In this document: in pieces, positions 30,457 through 44,418 of the stretch | How positions within the stretch are numbered: the stretch's first letter is position 1 | How the letters are laid out: the number at the start of each line of letters is the position of its first letter | From: Rosa chinensis | Lineage: Eukaryota; Streptophyta; Magnoliopsida; Rosales; Rosaceae | Reading direction: 5' to 3' | DNA: 64,000 nt | Assembly: GCF_002994745.2 (NCBI RefSeq) | Contig: NC_037092.1 | Location: 14,933,501-14,997,500 of the forward strand | Translations under genes and position numbers: made by a program | Notes under the pieces: model-generated | What the model was told of the DNA's origin: nothing | What the model saw: only the letters and a program-made list of their open reading frames with translations | Databases searched by the model: none

Positions 30457-33400
30457 ATGGCGCCGAGTCTCAGGGACCTCCAGCTCACGCAGGTCTCCAA
30501 CTCCGGCCGCGGCGGCGGCGGAGACGGCGGCGGCGCTGAAGACCTCGAGGACGTGAGGCTTTTGGATTCGTATGAGAATTCGGAGGGAGTTGAAGAAGGG
30601 ATGAGGACGGTTCAGGTCAGAGTTACCGGGATGACGTGTGCTGCTTGCTCTAATTCGGTTGAGGGAGCTCTTCAGAGCGTCAATGGCGTGCTCAGGGCCT
30701 CCGTGGCGTTGCTTCAGAATCGGGCTGAAGTGGTTTTTGATCCCAGATTGGTCAAGGTTAGTCAGTTTTTAGCTTTTGGGGTTTTTGCTGAGTGTTTTTT
30801 TTTTTTATGGTTTTTGTTTTGGTGAACAAATTTAGTATGGTTATGGTAGAAAGTAGGTTTATTTGAGTGTTGATCTTGAAGTGGATTGGCTCATGGATCA
30901 GTGCTGAGCTTCATAAGCGGTTAGTCTTAGTTGCTAAGGGATCATGCTTACTTTTGGATTATGGTGAACTGGATCATGATTAAAGGTTAATTATTCGGAA
31001 ATTGAGGTTTTGTGTGATGTTTAGAATCTTGAAGCTGAACTGTAGTGGGTTGTAATCATGTTAAAATCCCTGCATTACATTTTCGCTTTATGTATTTGGG
31101 TCGGCAATCATGATAGGGATTAGGCTGTAGTGACATATTAGTCCTCCACCACCCTTCTTTAATGATGATGAGGTATCCAACTTGGATCTCTTCCTCTCTC
31201 TCTCCCCCCAATTTAATTTTGGTTTGACTGAAAATTACATATCTTCGGTGCGTTATGATCACAAGTCCAGATTTTTTCGTAGGTGGGTGCATTTTCCGTT
31301 TACTTTTTTTTCTTCTCCCCTAGGGATGATACAGATCTAACATACTCCCAATTTGTGAGGCTGCTATGCACAACTGGATCAGAGAGCTAGAATTAGACAT
31401 AGGTAGTAATTGTGTCAATATTAAAAGTAATGTAAGCCTGTTATCATCAAGATAATGTTAGAAAGCTGCCTTGCAATCAGTATTTACAGCAGGAAGCTTG
31501 CTTGAAGTTTTCTTATGTGTACTGTATAATGTGCAAACTTACTCTGAAAAGTTCTTGATCCAGTGTAATTTATATTTATATAATTTAGGCTCCCTTCACA
31601 TGCATAGTCAAAGTTATTGAGTATTCAGACCATATGCCTCTCAAAGGTCCCATTTTGGACTTTCTTAGTTGATGGAAATACTTATCAGGCTCTGTAGCCA
31701 AAGGAATACTTCGCTGCTCAAAAAAATTGGATGCTTTGCTTTACATTTTTTTGGCATTACTGTTTTGGTTTAATTGGTTTGCTTTGCTGTATATTTTTGT
31801 TGTTGTTGATTGTTTGAGGCTATAACTTTGATTTTGTATCCTTATAAGCTTCTCTCCAATGATTACCCTTATCATTGTATGCTAAAGTAGTTTTTTTTCT
31901 TTTTTTCTTGACTGAGATATTGTTAGCTTTCTTCTTTTAGGACGAAGACATCAAAAATGCAATTGAAGATGCTGGGTTTGAGGCAGAGGTTATACCTGAG
32001 CCCAGTGCAAACGGAGTAAAGCAGCATGGCAACCTGTCCGGTCAGTTTTCGATAGGAGGTATGACATGTGCAGCTTGCGTGAACTCTGTTGAAGGTATTC
32101 TGAAAGGGCTTCCTGGGGTCAAAAGAGCTGTAGTAGCTTTAGCTACTTCACTAGGGGAAGTGGAGTATGATCCTACTGTAATTAGTAAAGATGACATAGT
32201 CAATGCCATTGAAGATGCTGGTTTTGAAGCATCTTTTGTACAGAGTAGTGAGCAGGATAAAATTATACTGGGAGTTGCTGGCATATTCAGTGAGATAGAT
32301 GCACAGGTTTTAGAAGGCATAATCAGCAACTTGAAAGGGGTGAGACATTTTCGTCTTGACAGGATTTCAAGAGAACTTGAAATCCTCTTTGATCCTGAAG
32401 TTGTCACTTCTAGATCCTTGGTTGATGGGATTGAGGGGGCTAGCATTGGGAAGTTCAAACTTCAAGTAGCAAACCCTTATACAAGAATGACTTGCAAAGA
32501 TGTTGATGAAGCCTCAAATATGTTTCGGCTTTTCATTTCCAGCCTGGTTCTCAGTGTGAGTTCTTCGTGGTATCCACTTGGTTATGTGCATCATATTGTT
32601 AACCTTGTCTCATCTTTTTGCCTTTGCTTTCACCCATTTTTTCCTGATATTAGTACCGCTTTGATCAAACATGGTAATTGAGCAGTCTTATCATCAAAGA
32701 CAATGGAGATATTTGTATACTGAGAATATTAAGTTTGAAGTTTGTAATAAGAAAGATTGTTTCTTATATAGTTCATTCAGAATGGATCTAGACTGTTGTA
32801 ATTTGGACCTTTTTAAATACACTTATTAGTCATAAGTTATAATAGTTTTCATGTTTATATACATGTGTATTACTTCTTGTATTTGTTACTGACATTCAAT
32901 AATTTTTTTAGGTTCCTGTCTTTCTCATTCGAGTAGTCTGCCCTCACATTCCACTTCTGTATTCATTATTGCTCTGGAGATGTGGGCCTTTCGAAATGGG
33001 TGATTGGTTGAAGTGGGCATTGGTGAGTGTTGTTCAATTTGTGATTGGAAAGCGCTTCTACATTGCAGCTGCAAGAGCCCTACGAAATGGTTCAACTAAC
33101 ATGGATGTTCTGGTCGCCTTGGGAACTTCGGCCTCTTACTTCTACTCTGTTTGTGCACTTCTATATGGTGCAGTCACTGGGTTTTGGTCTCCTACATACT
33201 TTGAAACAAGTGCCATGCTAATAACATTTGTACTATTGGGGAAGTATCTGGAATGTCTTGCAAAAGGAAAGACATCAGATGCCATCAAAAAGTTGATAGA
33301 ACTCACTCCAGCTACAGCTTTGTTGCTTGTTAAAGATAAGGGTATTGTTCTCATCTATTTGTTTTCTCCCCAACCTTACCGATCAAAGTTTTCATTTCCT

Positions 33401-36400
33401 ATTTCATATAAGTTAATGATGCAATCTAAAGTAAAGCTGTAATGATAACTGGCTATTCTTGGTTATATTTGCTATTAGGTGGGAGATGTGTTGGAGAGAG
33501 GGAAATTGATGCTTTGCTCATTCAGCCTGGAGATACGTTAAAAGTTCTTCCTGGTACAAAAGTTCCTGCTGATGGTATGGTTGTGTGGGGTTCAAGTTAT
33601 GTAAATGAGAGTATGGTAACTGGGGAAGCTATACCTGTTTCAAAAGAAGTCAACACGTTGGTGATTGGAGGAACAATAAATTTACATGGTGCCCTTCACG
33701 TACAAGTTACAAAAGTTGGATCTGATACAGTTTTACATCAAATAATTAATTTGGTCGAGACCGCTCAAATGTCCAAAGCTCCTATTCAGAAATTTGCTGA
33801 TTTTGTAAGTAAATATAGCTTTTCAATTAATTTGGTTCTGTGCTATATGATTTGAAAACTGTTTTGGAATTTCATAGTAACTTGTTTTCTTCCCTTTAGA
33901 AAACATTTGCACATAAGATTGCTTTTTTAGTTCTTATCATTGTTAACTTCGGAAACATCATTAGGTTAGAGGAATGTTTCCACTGCTATATTCAATGTCT
34001 TTCATTTCTTGAAATTCATAAATTGTAAACCTATCTTGTTGCTTATTTTATGGTAGACTATCGAAACTCAAGTTATAGTTGATAAGTATCATGAGTGCAC
34101 AGTTTAAGCCTTTTAGTTTCCACAGAAGTTGATTGTGTATATAGTCTGAAATGGCTATATTGGCCTTGTATAATTTGTTGCTTGTACTTTGTCCTATTTT
34201 TCTTTGTGGCTGTTATGTGTTGACTTGGGCAAAAGTCATACTGATCATCACCGTGTCGAGTTGCCTTTTTTCAGCGACTATTTCTCAAGCTCTCTTGTTC
34301 GTTTTTTGCCTTTTGATTGTGCTTATGCCAAACTAGAACTAAATCTTAAAGGTGGTCTTAAATTTTGATGAGGATATTTTTCTTTTCAACTACTTATTTA
34401 TATGTTTGTTTTTTTAACATATTAAGAAACCTGAATCTAATTGATGGGCAAGAAATCCAGTGCCCATGAAAACTTGTGAAGTCCTGTTATATATTTTTGA
34501 CCCTCCTTAGGATTCAGTGTCTGTTCAAATTTATGATATATGCAGTAAATGTCTTTACTTTTTTAAAAACTGTAGTCTAACTAGTTTTTTGAACATGTCT
34601 TTGTGAATGCAGGTTGCAAGCATTTTTGTTCCTACTGTAGTTGTATTGTCATTGTTGACATTTTTGGGTTGGTAAGTTCACAGTTTTTGTTACATTCTTT
34701 TCACTTTGTTAGTTCATAAGTAAGGTCTTAGAATTTATTCCTGCCATTGACTTGTATTCATTGATTGTTGTAGGTATGTTGCTGGAGCCTTTGGAGCTTA
34801 CCCAGAACAGTGGCTCCCTGAAAATGGAAATCACTTTGTTTTTGCCCTTATGTTTTCCATATCAGTTGTGGTCATTGCATGCCCCTGTGCACTTGGCTTG
34901 GCAACACCAACAGCTGTCATGGTCGCAACAGGGGTTGGCGCTAATAATGGTGTGCTGATAAAAGGAGGAGATGCTCTGGAAAGAGCTCAAAAGGTTAAGT
35001 ACGTGATATTTGATAAAACAGGCACCCTAACCCAAGGAAAGGCTACAGTTACTGCTGTAAAAGTTTTCACAGGAATGGATCGTGGAGATTTTCTTAAGTT
35101 GGTGGCATCTGCAGAGGTAATTTTCTATTCCTGACTAGTTTCCACAGGCATGATTAATCATGCTCTGATCTTTTGCTATGCTTAAAAAATTGGAGGTGAA
35201 ATATTAAGCTGCAAAAGATGACAACTGTTGCATGTCTATATATAATTATATATTTATATGTATTGAATTTCCTTCTGCCTTTTCATTATCTCAGGCTAGC
35301 AGTGAACACCCACTAGGAAAAGCAATAGTTGAATATGCACGCCATTTCCACTTCTTTGATGAGCCTTCTGCAACCAATGATGCAACAAACCAAAGCAAGG
35401 AGCCCCTGATATCTGGATGGCTTTTTGATGTCTCAGATTTCTCTGCTTTGCCAGGTAGAGGCATCCAGTGCTCAATAAATGGAAAACTTATTCTGGTAAG
35501 TTCTAAACATATGCCTTATTCTATATGCTTGCTTCACCGACCTAAGGTTGCTGACCAGATGTATTGTGTCCTGAACAGGTTGGTAATAGGAAATTGATGA
35601 CTGAAAGCGGAATCGACATTCCAACCCATGTTGAGGACTTTGTAGTAGAGCTGGAAGAAAGTGCAAAGACAGGCATACTTGTTGCATATGAAGGCAATTT
35701 AGTTGGTGTATTGGGGGTTGCAGACCCACTAAAAAGAGAAGCTGCAATAGTCATAGAGGGACTTGGTAAGATGGGTGTCATACCAGTCATGGTTACAGGA
35801 GATAATTGGAGGACAGCACAGGCTGTTGCAAAGGAGGTTTGTATTTATCTGTCTATACCTTCAGTTTTTCACTACGCTGTCGCTGAACTTTAAGACTATG
35901 CTCTCTCTTGCAACCATTAGTAGCTTCTTATGGATTTAAGTACAGATGTTTAAACGGTTTTGGTTGCATATTGCTGGGCAGGTTGGCATTAAAGATGTGC
36001 GAGCGGAGGTAATGCCGGCTGGAAAAGCTGATGTTGTACGTTCATTCCAAAAAGATGGAAGCATAGTTGCAATGGTTGGTGATGGAATCAACGACTCTCC
36101 TGCCCTAGCTGCTTCTGATGTTGGTATGGCAATAGGGGCAGGGACAGATATTGCAATTGAAGCAGCTGACTATGTATTGATGAGAAATAACTTGGAAGAT
36201 GTGATCACAGCCGTTGATCTCTCGAGAAAGACTTTCACTCGTATCCGATTGAATTATGTGTTTGCCATGGCCTACAATGTGATTGCAATACCTATTGCCG
36301 CAGGGGTTTTCTTTCCTTCACTGGGGATCATGCTGCCGCCATGGGTAGCCGGTGCATGCATGGCTATGTCATCTGTTAGTGTTGTATGCTCCTCTTTGCT

Positions 36401-36458
36401 CCTTAGGAGATACAGAAAACCCCGACTTACCGCCATACTGGAAATAGTTGTAGAGTAG
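30457..36458 (+). CDS. RAN1: copper-transporting P1B-type ATPase, RAN1/HMA7
   Basis: This pumps Cu(I) into the endomembrane system; the Arabidopsis orthologue supplies copper to ethylene receptors. Nine exons join in frame: 30457-30756, 31941-32555, 32912-33341, 33479-33804, 34613-34671, 34774-35116, 35295-35495, 35579-35836, 35982-36458, totalling 1002 aa (about 1000 in the family). All junctions are GT-AG. Metal-binding domains carry GMTCAAC at about 58-64 and 140-146; a third HMA-like domain lacks CxxC, as is usual here. Later motifs: TGEA (496-499, actuator), CPC (613-615, membrane metal site), DKTGT (657-661, phosphorylated Asp657), SEHP (694-697) and GDGIND (877-882). The N-terminus [11 protein letters not shown] is typical of RAN1. 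No lesion is seen. Intron 1 is the longest, about 1.2 kb. Confidence 0.96.
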
Positions 36459-37452
36459 AACTAAAAAATGAAAAAGTAAAAATTGTAGGGTTTGTAGGAA
36501 CTAAAATGGGATAAAAGAAAGATCCTTAGGTGGAACTTATCCCAGTTTTGTGAAAAATTGTTCTCATCTTTTTATTTTATTCTCTGTATGTGAGCTGATG
36601 GGGTGTAATTCGATCTCGTCATTTGTAAATTGCACTTGTATAATAACTACCTCATCATTGTTGTTCCCTGTTCTCTTTTGTTTTGATTGATGTTTTCACT
36701 GGATTTGAACTTGCAATCACATTTTCACATTAGCGGCGAACAAATCAGGCATGGGGTTGGGTTCACCGATTGATAAATTTTCAGTGTTTAATTGTGTCAA
36801 TGATTACTGGATGGAGTAAATTATTGAAAATTTGAGATGGATATATTATACATTCTGATAGATACAATCCGGGGGTTCTGGTTTGTGATATTCCAGATGT
36901 TTGTGTTTTAATGTCATGGTTCAGGTGGAAAAGAGGGCTTTTTGTCACTGTTGGTGATTCGGGCATTCTGTGACTTCTAGGTTCAATTGGATATCTTAAG
37001 TTGAAGTTGAAGGATGAAAAAATGTTTTGTTTTAATGCATAATCAACAAAATAGGAACAGGATGTTATCCCTGCTAATGACAACTTGACTGTACAAGACG
37101 AGAGTATTTTGAGATGTGATGAGGAAGAGAATGTTATACTTCAATGGTGGCTTTTTACAGAGATCTCAAGTGGGACTTGTGCCAATAACAAAAAGTTTAG
37201 ACAAGTGAGTCCAAATTGATGTAGAGCGTTTCAGCCAGATTGAAGAGCAGATTGATCGAGTAAAGGATAAAATAAGAACATTGTAAATTTGGCTTTCGGT
37301 GTCAAAATGTTAATTATTATACATTTTCGAGAAGGGAACGACGCTTGAAACCAATTTGTCACTTTGTCATGACATATGCACTTTTTCGGGTCTCTGAGGT
37401 CGTTTCGGGCCTCAAAACTGCATTTTACTATCTTTACAACATTGTAATTAGA
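36459..37452. other. RAN1 3' UTR and intergenic DNA
   Basis: The first 200 bp or so are probably RAN1 3' UTR (AT-rich, with GTGTAATT and TTTGTAAATTGC near 36600-36640). The rest shows no coding frame or clear repeat up to the Mutator-like element. Confidence 0.45.
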
Positions 37453-37461
37453 AAACTTAAT

Positions 37462-37771
37462 GGGAGCTTCTATTCATACATTCAAAATTGGTATTTAGAC
37501 CTCCTCACTTAATAGACCTCCAACTTACTTTTACAAATAACCAATTTGCTATGTACACCTCCTTAATTTTCCCACAATGCCCATTGTCCAATAAAATAAA
37601 TAAAAGTTTTTTTTTTTTTTTTTCAATTCATACCTCAAAAAATCAGTAGTTGGATCTCCTTCCATTTTTGAAGATTTCACAATTCTATTTTACCTTAATA
37701 CAATTAAGCTGAAAAAAAAAAAAAAAACCCCTTTAGTTGGTAGTCGTCTCTCTCTCCCCCTGCTGCTGCTG

Positions 37772-37806
<35 letters not shown>

Positions 37807-38329
37807 ATCATTTGTTATTTTATAGAGGTCGTTTACAGCCTTGTACGTGTGAACTCTTTTCAGAAAATTTTCAACGTTTCATGATCTTATGGAGGTTAGA
37901 TAGCTTATGTTTCTTTTTGTTGAATCAATGAAATACAATGACTTTTTCTCCCCTTGTCAAATCTTCTTTCCACCATCATTCTTGCTAACAGTTCCACAAT
38001 TTTTTGTTTCCTTATTTTTATCAGTTTCATAGCTGTAGCTCTTTTTTCATACGAAACCTATTTCCATTGATGGGAGATCAACCACAAAGTTTAGAAAATT
38101 TTGACAACAACATAGATAACGTTTACCGATGTATATTTTAAGGTTCACGTTGGAGGAGAAAGTTTTCTCCAATTAAAGATTACTACTATACGTAGAGGTA
38201 AGAAATTTTATTTTTCTTCCCTCTTTTATGTCTTTATTGGTAATTTGACATGAGTTGACAAAGTCAACTATTATTTGAAAAAAGAGGGAGGTCTAAATAA
38301 CAATTTTGGAGGTATGAATAGAAGCTCCC
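37462..38329. mobile_element. Mutator-like non-autonomous element, 868 bp
   Basis: The left end is GGGAGCTTCTATTCATAC. The right end, reverse-complemented, is identical over those bases, and similarity continues through CAAAATTG.TATTTAGACCTCC. A perfect 9-bp duplication AAACTTAAT flanks it at 37453-37461 and 38330-38338. The interior has long T and A runs and a (CT)n tract but no transposase. Its TTCTATT...GACCTC terminal pattern loosely resembles the element at 11880-12486, so they may be distant relatives. Confidence 0.87.
37773..37802 (+). repeat. (CT)n microsatellite
   Basis: About 14 CT units inside the Mutator-like element. Confidence 0.9.
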
Positions 38330-38338
38330 AAACTTAAT

Positions 38339-41300
38339 TTTGGATTTGTTTTGATTTAATCCATAGGCTTTTAGGCTTGATTGTTAGTTGCCCTAGGATT
38401 TGTTTTCTAGTATTTAAGCAACCTTAAATGGCTGCAGACAGTTTTCTTATATTTTTGATCAATCAACTTAAGAGTTTTCTCATATTCTCTGACATTTGTC
38501 TATTTTAGAATTTATACCTTGTAAACCTAGGCTACTCCATACCTTGTAAACCTAGGCTACTCCGATTGCATCACAAAATTATTTGAATAAGCATGTTGTT
38601 TAATAAGACAGTTTAAAGTCAGCAATTAACCAAGATGGGTATATATGTAGAGTACATAGGCGGACGATGAGTAACGTAGGTGAAATTACACCATGCACCT
38701 TGTAATCAAATGAACAAAAGTGAATACTTAAGTAGTGAAACTCACGACCTGATGTAAACAAAGTTGCGATAACATGCATGTTAATTAGACAACGTTAAAC
38801 TTTGAAAACTCAAGTTCTATCCGAATAAGCCAACAATATATGTATTTCAAAGTTATGAGCGAGTGACTAGCACCTAATATCAGATTTAGCCTCTATCTTT
38901 TATGCACGTGAATGGCATGGGTTTTCAGTGTGTCACATATCGTTCACACACAAGAAGCAGTCGACTGTGCGCGACAATTGCATCCGAAGTTGCTTGGAAC
39001 CTTTCAAAGAACAAATTAAAGAAGGCAATTGATTTTCTTCATATACATGAATCTATCCCCTAAAGTGTTATTGTCTTTATGCCAGAGGCAGGAATATATC
39101 TGAACCCTGCTCCCTAAGATGTTAATGGGTTTACACTTTACACCACACACTCCAACTTTGGTGGGTTGGTTCAATTATATCTTCAGTCCTTACTCTTCAA
39201 ACTTTGGTTGTGTAGTCAGCAAGAGAGGTGAAAGAAAGAGATCGATAGGAATAGAAGGTTGTGGCAAACATTCAACTCAGTCTTGATTTCTTGCAGCTTG
39301 ATTAATCAACCAAGATCCCAGCTCACTGGTGACGCAAAGAGGACATGGTCAAACCTAAGAAAAGAAATACATGTGATGTTGGTCAAAATATCCTTGCTCA
39401 TGATCTGCAAGGGTTTGAAAGAAAGAGTAAAGATTACTGTTGTTTTCTTGAGGTTAATTATTGCTTCAATTGGAAACTAAAGAAATTGTCCATCTTTGAG
39501 ACTTTGACCCAATAATAATCAGCCCTTAGTTTAGTTGTCACCATTATCTGATAGTACATGTGCATCTTAGGGAGACTGTACTTTCACACACAACCAGTTC
39601 CTAATGTAATAGGACCAACTCGCTCGATACAAAAATAAATTGGCTTCTTGTATTGGTAAACTAACTTAGCTTAATTAAGAGATAGTCTACTACTATAGCT
39701 AGTGGTTTACATTTGATGTACCAATACGTTAATGTACGTATAATTTTTCTTAATTTATTCTCATTAATTGATTTAAACATTCTATATTTTAAAGTTTTAT
39801 TTGAAAATTATCTCTGTAAAAAATCAATGATATTCTAAATCATTTGCACGAATAATGTTCAATCAGTGATTTAGAAAACCAATTATTATATTTATGATTA
39901 TATATGGCAAGATGAGAAAAACGAAAACCGACAATTATATTAGAGATTACTCTACCTAATTCGTTTTGTGAGTGTTTTGAAACAGCTTGGACTGCGTGTG
40001 AACCTAAGAATTTAATACATATATAAAATTTTCGACTTTCCACATTTTTATACTTCCTCATGAAAAGGAGAAACGACGAGAGTCGGTGAAGAAACGAAAA
40101 CATGCATTTTGTTGGCAACTTCCATAGTGAGTTGGTGAAGAAACTAAATAATACTAGATAGATTAGCCTGATACTGAGTTTTGTAAAGACGTACTATAAT
40201 TGGCTATTTGGTAGCTATCTGTGTATGTGACAGTTTAATTAGTTTAATGATGAAATTACATCTTAAAACAAAAGAAGAGAGGAGGTGTGCACATTACAGG
40301 TATACGCAATGGACTCTTCAACAGTATCATATGGGCAATTGGGCATATACAATCACTCCAAGTGAAAACGATGTGTTGCTAATTTCTTTTCAACGGCAGA
40401 AAAGACCTTAAGAAATGTTCAAAGGATCTCAAGTATAATCTTATTTTTTGGTCAAACACCACATGTTTATATATGAGCTTGCTCTACAAGCCATGATTCT
40501 TGCTAGTGACTCCATTGGGTGGAAAGGCCCCACTAGTTTTGTTTCACTTGGCTAAAAGATTATGCAATTGTGAATCCAATTTGTTTATTAAAGGAAGTTT
40601 GATTGTGTACACCCTTTGAAAGTGAATTAGTTACTGTTAATGTATAACATTTTTCGTATAAGGTTGCTACACTACATTCAGTACATTGTTTCCATTTCAA
40701 ATATCATACTTGAAAATGAACTCGAGCTTATTTTAAAAAATTGATATAGCTCTTTGATTACTATCATTACCATTTTCGTTACTTTGAATTACAATGATTC
40801 AAGAATGAAATTTTTTTGTCGAGAAAACTAATGAAATGAATGGGTAAGTACTACAACTGAATTGTAGTCGTAAAACCAGCAAGCTAGGCAGTTGTTGTGG
40901 TGAAAAAGGAGAAAGAGATAAAGAAACCAAGACAGGGGGCTTTGACAACCCTAAGATTGTGGTTCTCGATCGCTTGCTGCCACAAAACTCTGAAAACTCT
41001 AGAAACGAGCGCTGATGATGGAAGGGAACCTAGGGTTCCATCCGAGTTCTCTTGAAGACACTCTGTTTACAATAGAAATGTATTAGACAATAAAATAAGA
41101 GAAAAATGATGACATTTCTGTTTATCGAATTACTGAAAGTTCGATCAACTGAATTTTTAAATATTTATTCCCAATCATTCATTTTCTAGCTTTCTCTTTT
41201 TCTTGCTCTATCTTTGGATTGAACTTGACCATTGACTAACTAATGCATTATACGTGTATTTTCGGAGATATGCTATTGATATGTTATATCATTCTTAATT

Positions 41301-42468
41301 AATGAGATTGTGATAAGGGAACTTAATGGAAAAGAATGTTGAGCGTGTGGACGAAATAGCATATTGATTGCTGAATTTGATTGAGCTTGGAGTTGAACAA
41401 GACTACCCGGTAATATACAATTAATGTTTCTATTCTTGATCGATCACCTATATTCACCAATCAAATGCATAATCTTATTTTTGAACTGTATATAGAGTTC
41501 TGACATCAAAGAAAGAAATACGATGGATACATTGTTTAGAATCAACGAATAGAGAGCTAAGAGCTATATATATATAAAGCAATGGATTTTTATTTTTATT
41601 TTTGAATTTTTTAATGAATACGTACAGCTCTTCCCTCTATCAATTGTCTAAACTATGGAGTATCTAACAATTTTTTTTTTTTTTGAATTTTTGAATTATA
41701 AATTTTCTTATTTTGTCGACTTTGAAAAATTAAAAAATAAAAGTCCGTCAAAGATTTATATATTTTATCAATAAGAACATATTAGGAAGACCTTATTTTA
41801 TCAATGGTGAGATGAAGAAACATGAAAATTTGAATATAAATTGGGCTTTGCATGGTTTGGCTCATTGGGTGGTACCATGACGGCATCCTTTGTATATATA
41901 CAATGGCATGTCAAAGCATGTTAAACTTTGTTAACACTATTTTTCTTGAAATTCTCCTGCATGTACCGTAGCTTAACAATCGTAGAGCATGATCTGTAGA
42001 ACGTGTTTCAATTGATAGAAAACACCGAAAATTTGAACGATTTTTTTTTAATTTATGAATTTTATTGTTTTCTGATTTAGAGAATAGTAGAGAAAACATT
42101 GTTTAGTGATTTGTGAGTTTCGTTACTTTGAGAAGTATTTGATAATCATTATTTAAGGGTTGAAAAATTTTAGGGAGAAAATAAGAATATACAATTTTGG
42201 CAGAAATTCGTGGACACAATTTTAGGTAGAAATCATAGTCTTAGGAGTTGATTTATTTATTATTATTATTATTATTGTGTCCAGTTTTTACGAAAGTTAG
42301 GGCATGAACTGTAGTTAGATTATAGTTGTTAGCTTTTATTTCTCATTTTCATCTTTGAGAATAAACAAACTGCTAAAAAATTAACAAGTCATATGGTAAC
42401 ACTAATGACTAAGTTAATGTTTTTTTTTATATATATATTTTTTATTTTTTTTATGAAAACGAAAATAC
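38339..42468. other. long intergenic interval, no gene seen
   Basis: About 4 kb of AT-rich DNA. Short frames (for example 39259-39480, 39840-40118 minus, 40208-40411) carry no recognisable domain. A perfect 25-bp tandem repeat lies at 38514-38563 and a (TTA)n tract at about 42258-42277. No transposon ends were found. Confidence 0.5.
38514..38563 (+). repeat. perfect 25-bp tandem duplication
   Basis: The unit ATACCTTGTAAACCTAGGCT-ACTCC occurs twice without a mismatch. Confidence 0.95.
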
Positions 42469-43190
42469 TTAAAGAAGGAAGCCTCTTGGGCAACCAATGT
42501 TTGCAACATCAAATATTAAGGCTCTAGAAGCCTCACTTGGAACCCTATCACTCCAAGACATAAGAGAAGCAACATCATGTCCTAAATTTATAATGGTATT
42601 AGCTACAAAGTTTGCTTCCCTATAGATATGCTTAAAGGAAATTTGTCATCTGGAAAAGAAAGTTGCAATGGTTCTCATGTCTTCAATCAATTTGAGCAGC
42701 CTCCAACGTAAGATCACCACTCCATTAACTGCAACAATAACTAGCTTCGAGTCTCCTTCAACTTCAACTCTTGTAAAACCTTTGTCTTTGGCCGCAATCA
42801 AGCTATTCCTAAGTGCAGTAGCTTCTACAATAAGGATAGTAGAGTTGCCAACATACTTGGTTGCAACAATGATCGGTCTTATGTTATGGTCTCTAATAAC
42901 GAAACCACCAGCAGCTGAATCTCTACTAATTGAGCCATCAAAATTGATTTTAACAAAAGAAGTAGGAGGAGCAGGACCACTCAATTGTGGTTGAGAGGTT
43001 TGAAGTTTTTGCTCCACTAGTATTAGTGTTAAAATCAGCATAGCTTTTCATTATTGCTTCAACTGACATAACAATTGACATAAGATTAACAAAAGCTTTC
43101 TGAAAATAATATCATTTCTAGTCTTCCAAACCTGCTAGCATAAAATAATAATCTTTGTAAACAGGTTAGCATTGTCATAGCATGGAGTAT
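42469..43190 (-). pseudogene. L1-type LINE 3' fragment, RNase H domain
   Basis: On the minus strand the segment encodes a LINE RNase H-like (RVT_3) domain: FVKINFDGSISRDSAAGGF, EATALRNSLIAAKDKGFTRV, EVEGDSKLVI, then after one in-frame TGA near 42650 FKHIYREANFVANTI, up to a stop at 42469-42471. Further upstream, in other frames, VWKTRNDIIFR is a typical LINE stretch preceding RNase H. A-rich sequence (T-rich on the plus strand) at about 42420-42455 is the probable poly(A) end. It is 5'-truncated; endonuclease and reverse transcriptase are absent. Confidence 0.8.
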
Positions 43191-44404
43191 CAATCATTTA
43201 ATACATTATAGAATTTTTGCTAAAATTTAGTAAATACTATTTACAGGTGTGATGACTAACGAATGTGGATTTGTGTATGATCAAAGTTGAACTCCGCCAT
43301 CTCGCTTGCACAAAACAAGTAAGTTGTATTACAAATTGGGTCTGAACAAGGTGAAAATTATTGAGAAAACTGACTTTGGTTAAACCCTACTTGTTTTCAA
43401 TCCTCATATTAATTGGGTTATAAGGAGTAAGGTTTTACTCACTAACGCGGAGATGTTTTCATCTTCTATTGGCAACACTTTTGGACAAAAATGATGCCCT
43501 CTATAGATCCATGCATGGAAGCGGTAATATTGATCAAATTACTCTCTAGAAGCTAATTCATTAGATTATCTTCTAAAGGAAAGCTTCAACGCTAGCTTCG
43601 TGCTCAAGTAATCAAGAAAGATTAATCAAAATACAGAAGTGTTCACATTGGATCATCCTTGCAGCTAGTGCTAGCGTCACCTTTCAAGCTGTTTCAGACG
43701 GTCAGACCAGGAACAGTGATATACGACCTCTATTTTTAATAAATTAACTAGTATTCCTTTGTTCTGAAATACTAGTTTTACACTTTAGTTTAGTATGAAG
43801 TACATGATTTCAAAGGGTGCTGCAAGCCTGCAAATAACCTCGGAATAATAATTAATAGGTGATGCTTGCTACGAGATCTCCCATGATATCATTGTTTTCT
43901 TAACTTAGAAAGTGACAATGAGTTGAGCATATATGTTGCCATTTTGAATTACTAATTAATCGCACGCAATGTGTAGGGCATTGTCTCACTAATTTAGAAT
44001 CTAAATATCAATTACTTGATAAATTAATTGGATAAAAGTTTCTTCCTATCAAAATATTCAAGTCCCATTTACTCCCAAATTAGTGATATTCTGTTCCATT
44101 CTCCTACGTATTTGGTTTGTATTGCTTGCTTGTTGATGATTCATTTATGCTCATTATGCTCTACATATTCCAAAATTTATGGTTTTAGACTTTTAGGGTT
44201 TTACTTCAACACTTGATTGGCAAAGGCTTACATCAGACACTACTTAAAATACGTTAGACTCTTCATTGAAAGTGGAATCACATATTTTTCTTGTAAGTAT
44301 CACTTGTAATTATGCATCGGATGTCAAGAATATTATTTACCAAAATTTCCAACCAATTATTGGAAAAATTATAATTAAAACAGAGCCACTAATTTATTTC
44401 CTCC
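43191..44404. other. intergenic, no gene seen
   Basis: AT-rich DNA without a convincing coding frame or recognisable repeat ends. Confidence 0.5.
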
Positions 44405-44418
44405 AAAAATATTTGTAT

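Noticed and set aside
32042..32458. Long minus-strand frame opposite RAN1 exon 2
   Set aside because: It is the antisense shadow of a strongly conserved exon encoding a heavy-metal domain.
39259..39480. 73-codon plus-strand frame after the RAN1 region
   Set aside because: No recognisable domain, weak context and AT-rich surroundings; not enough to call a gene.
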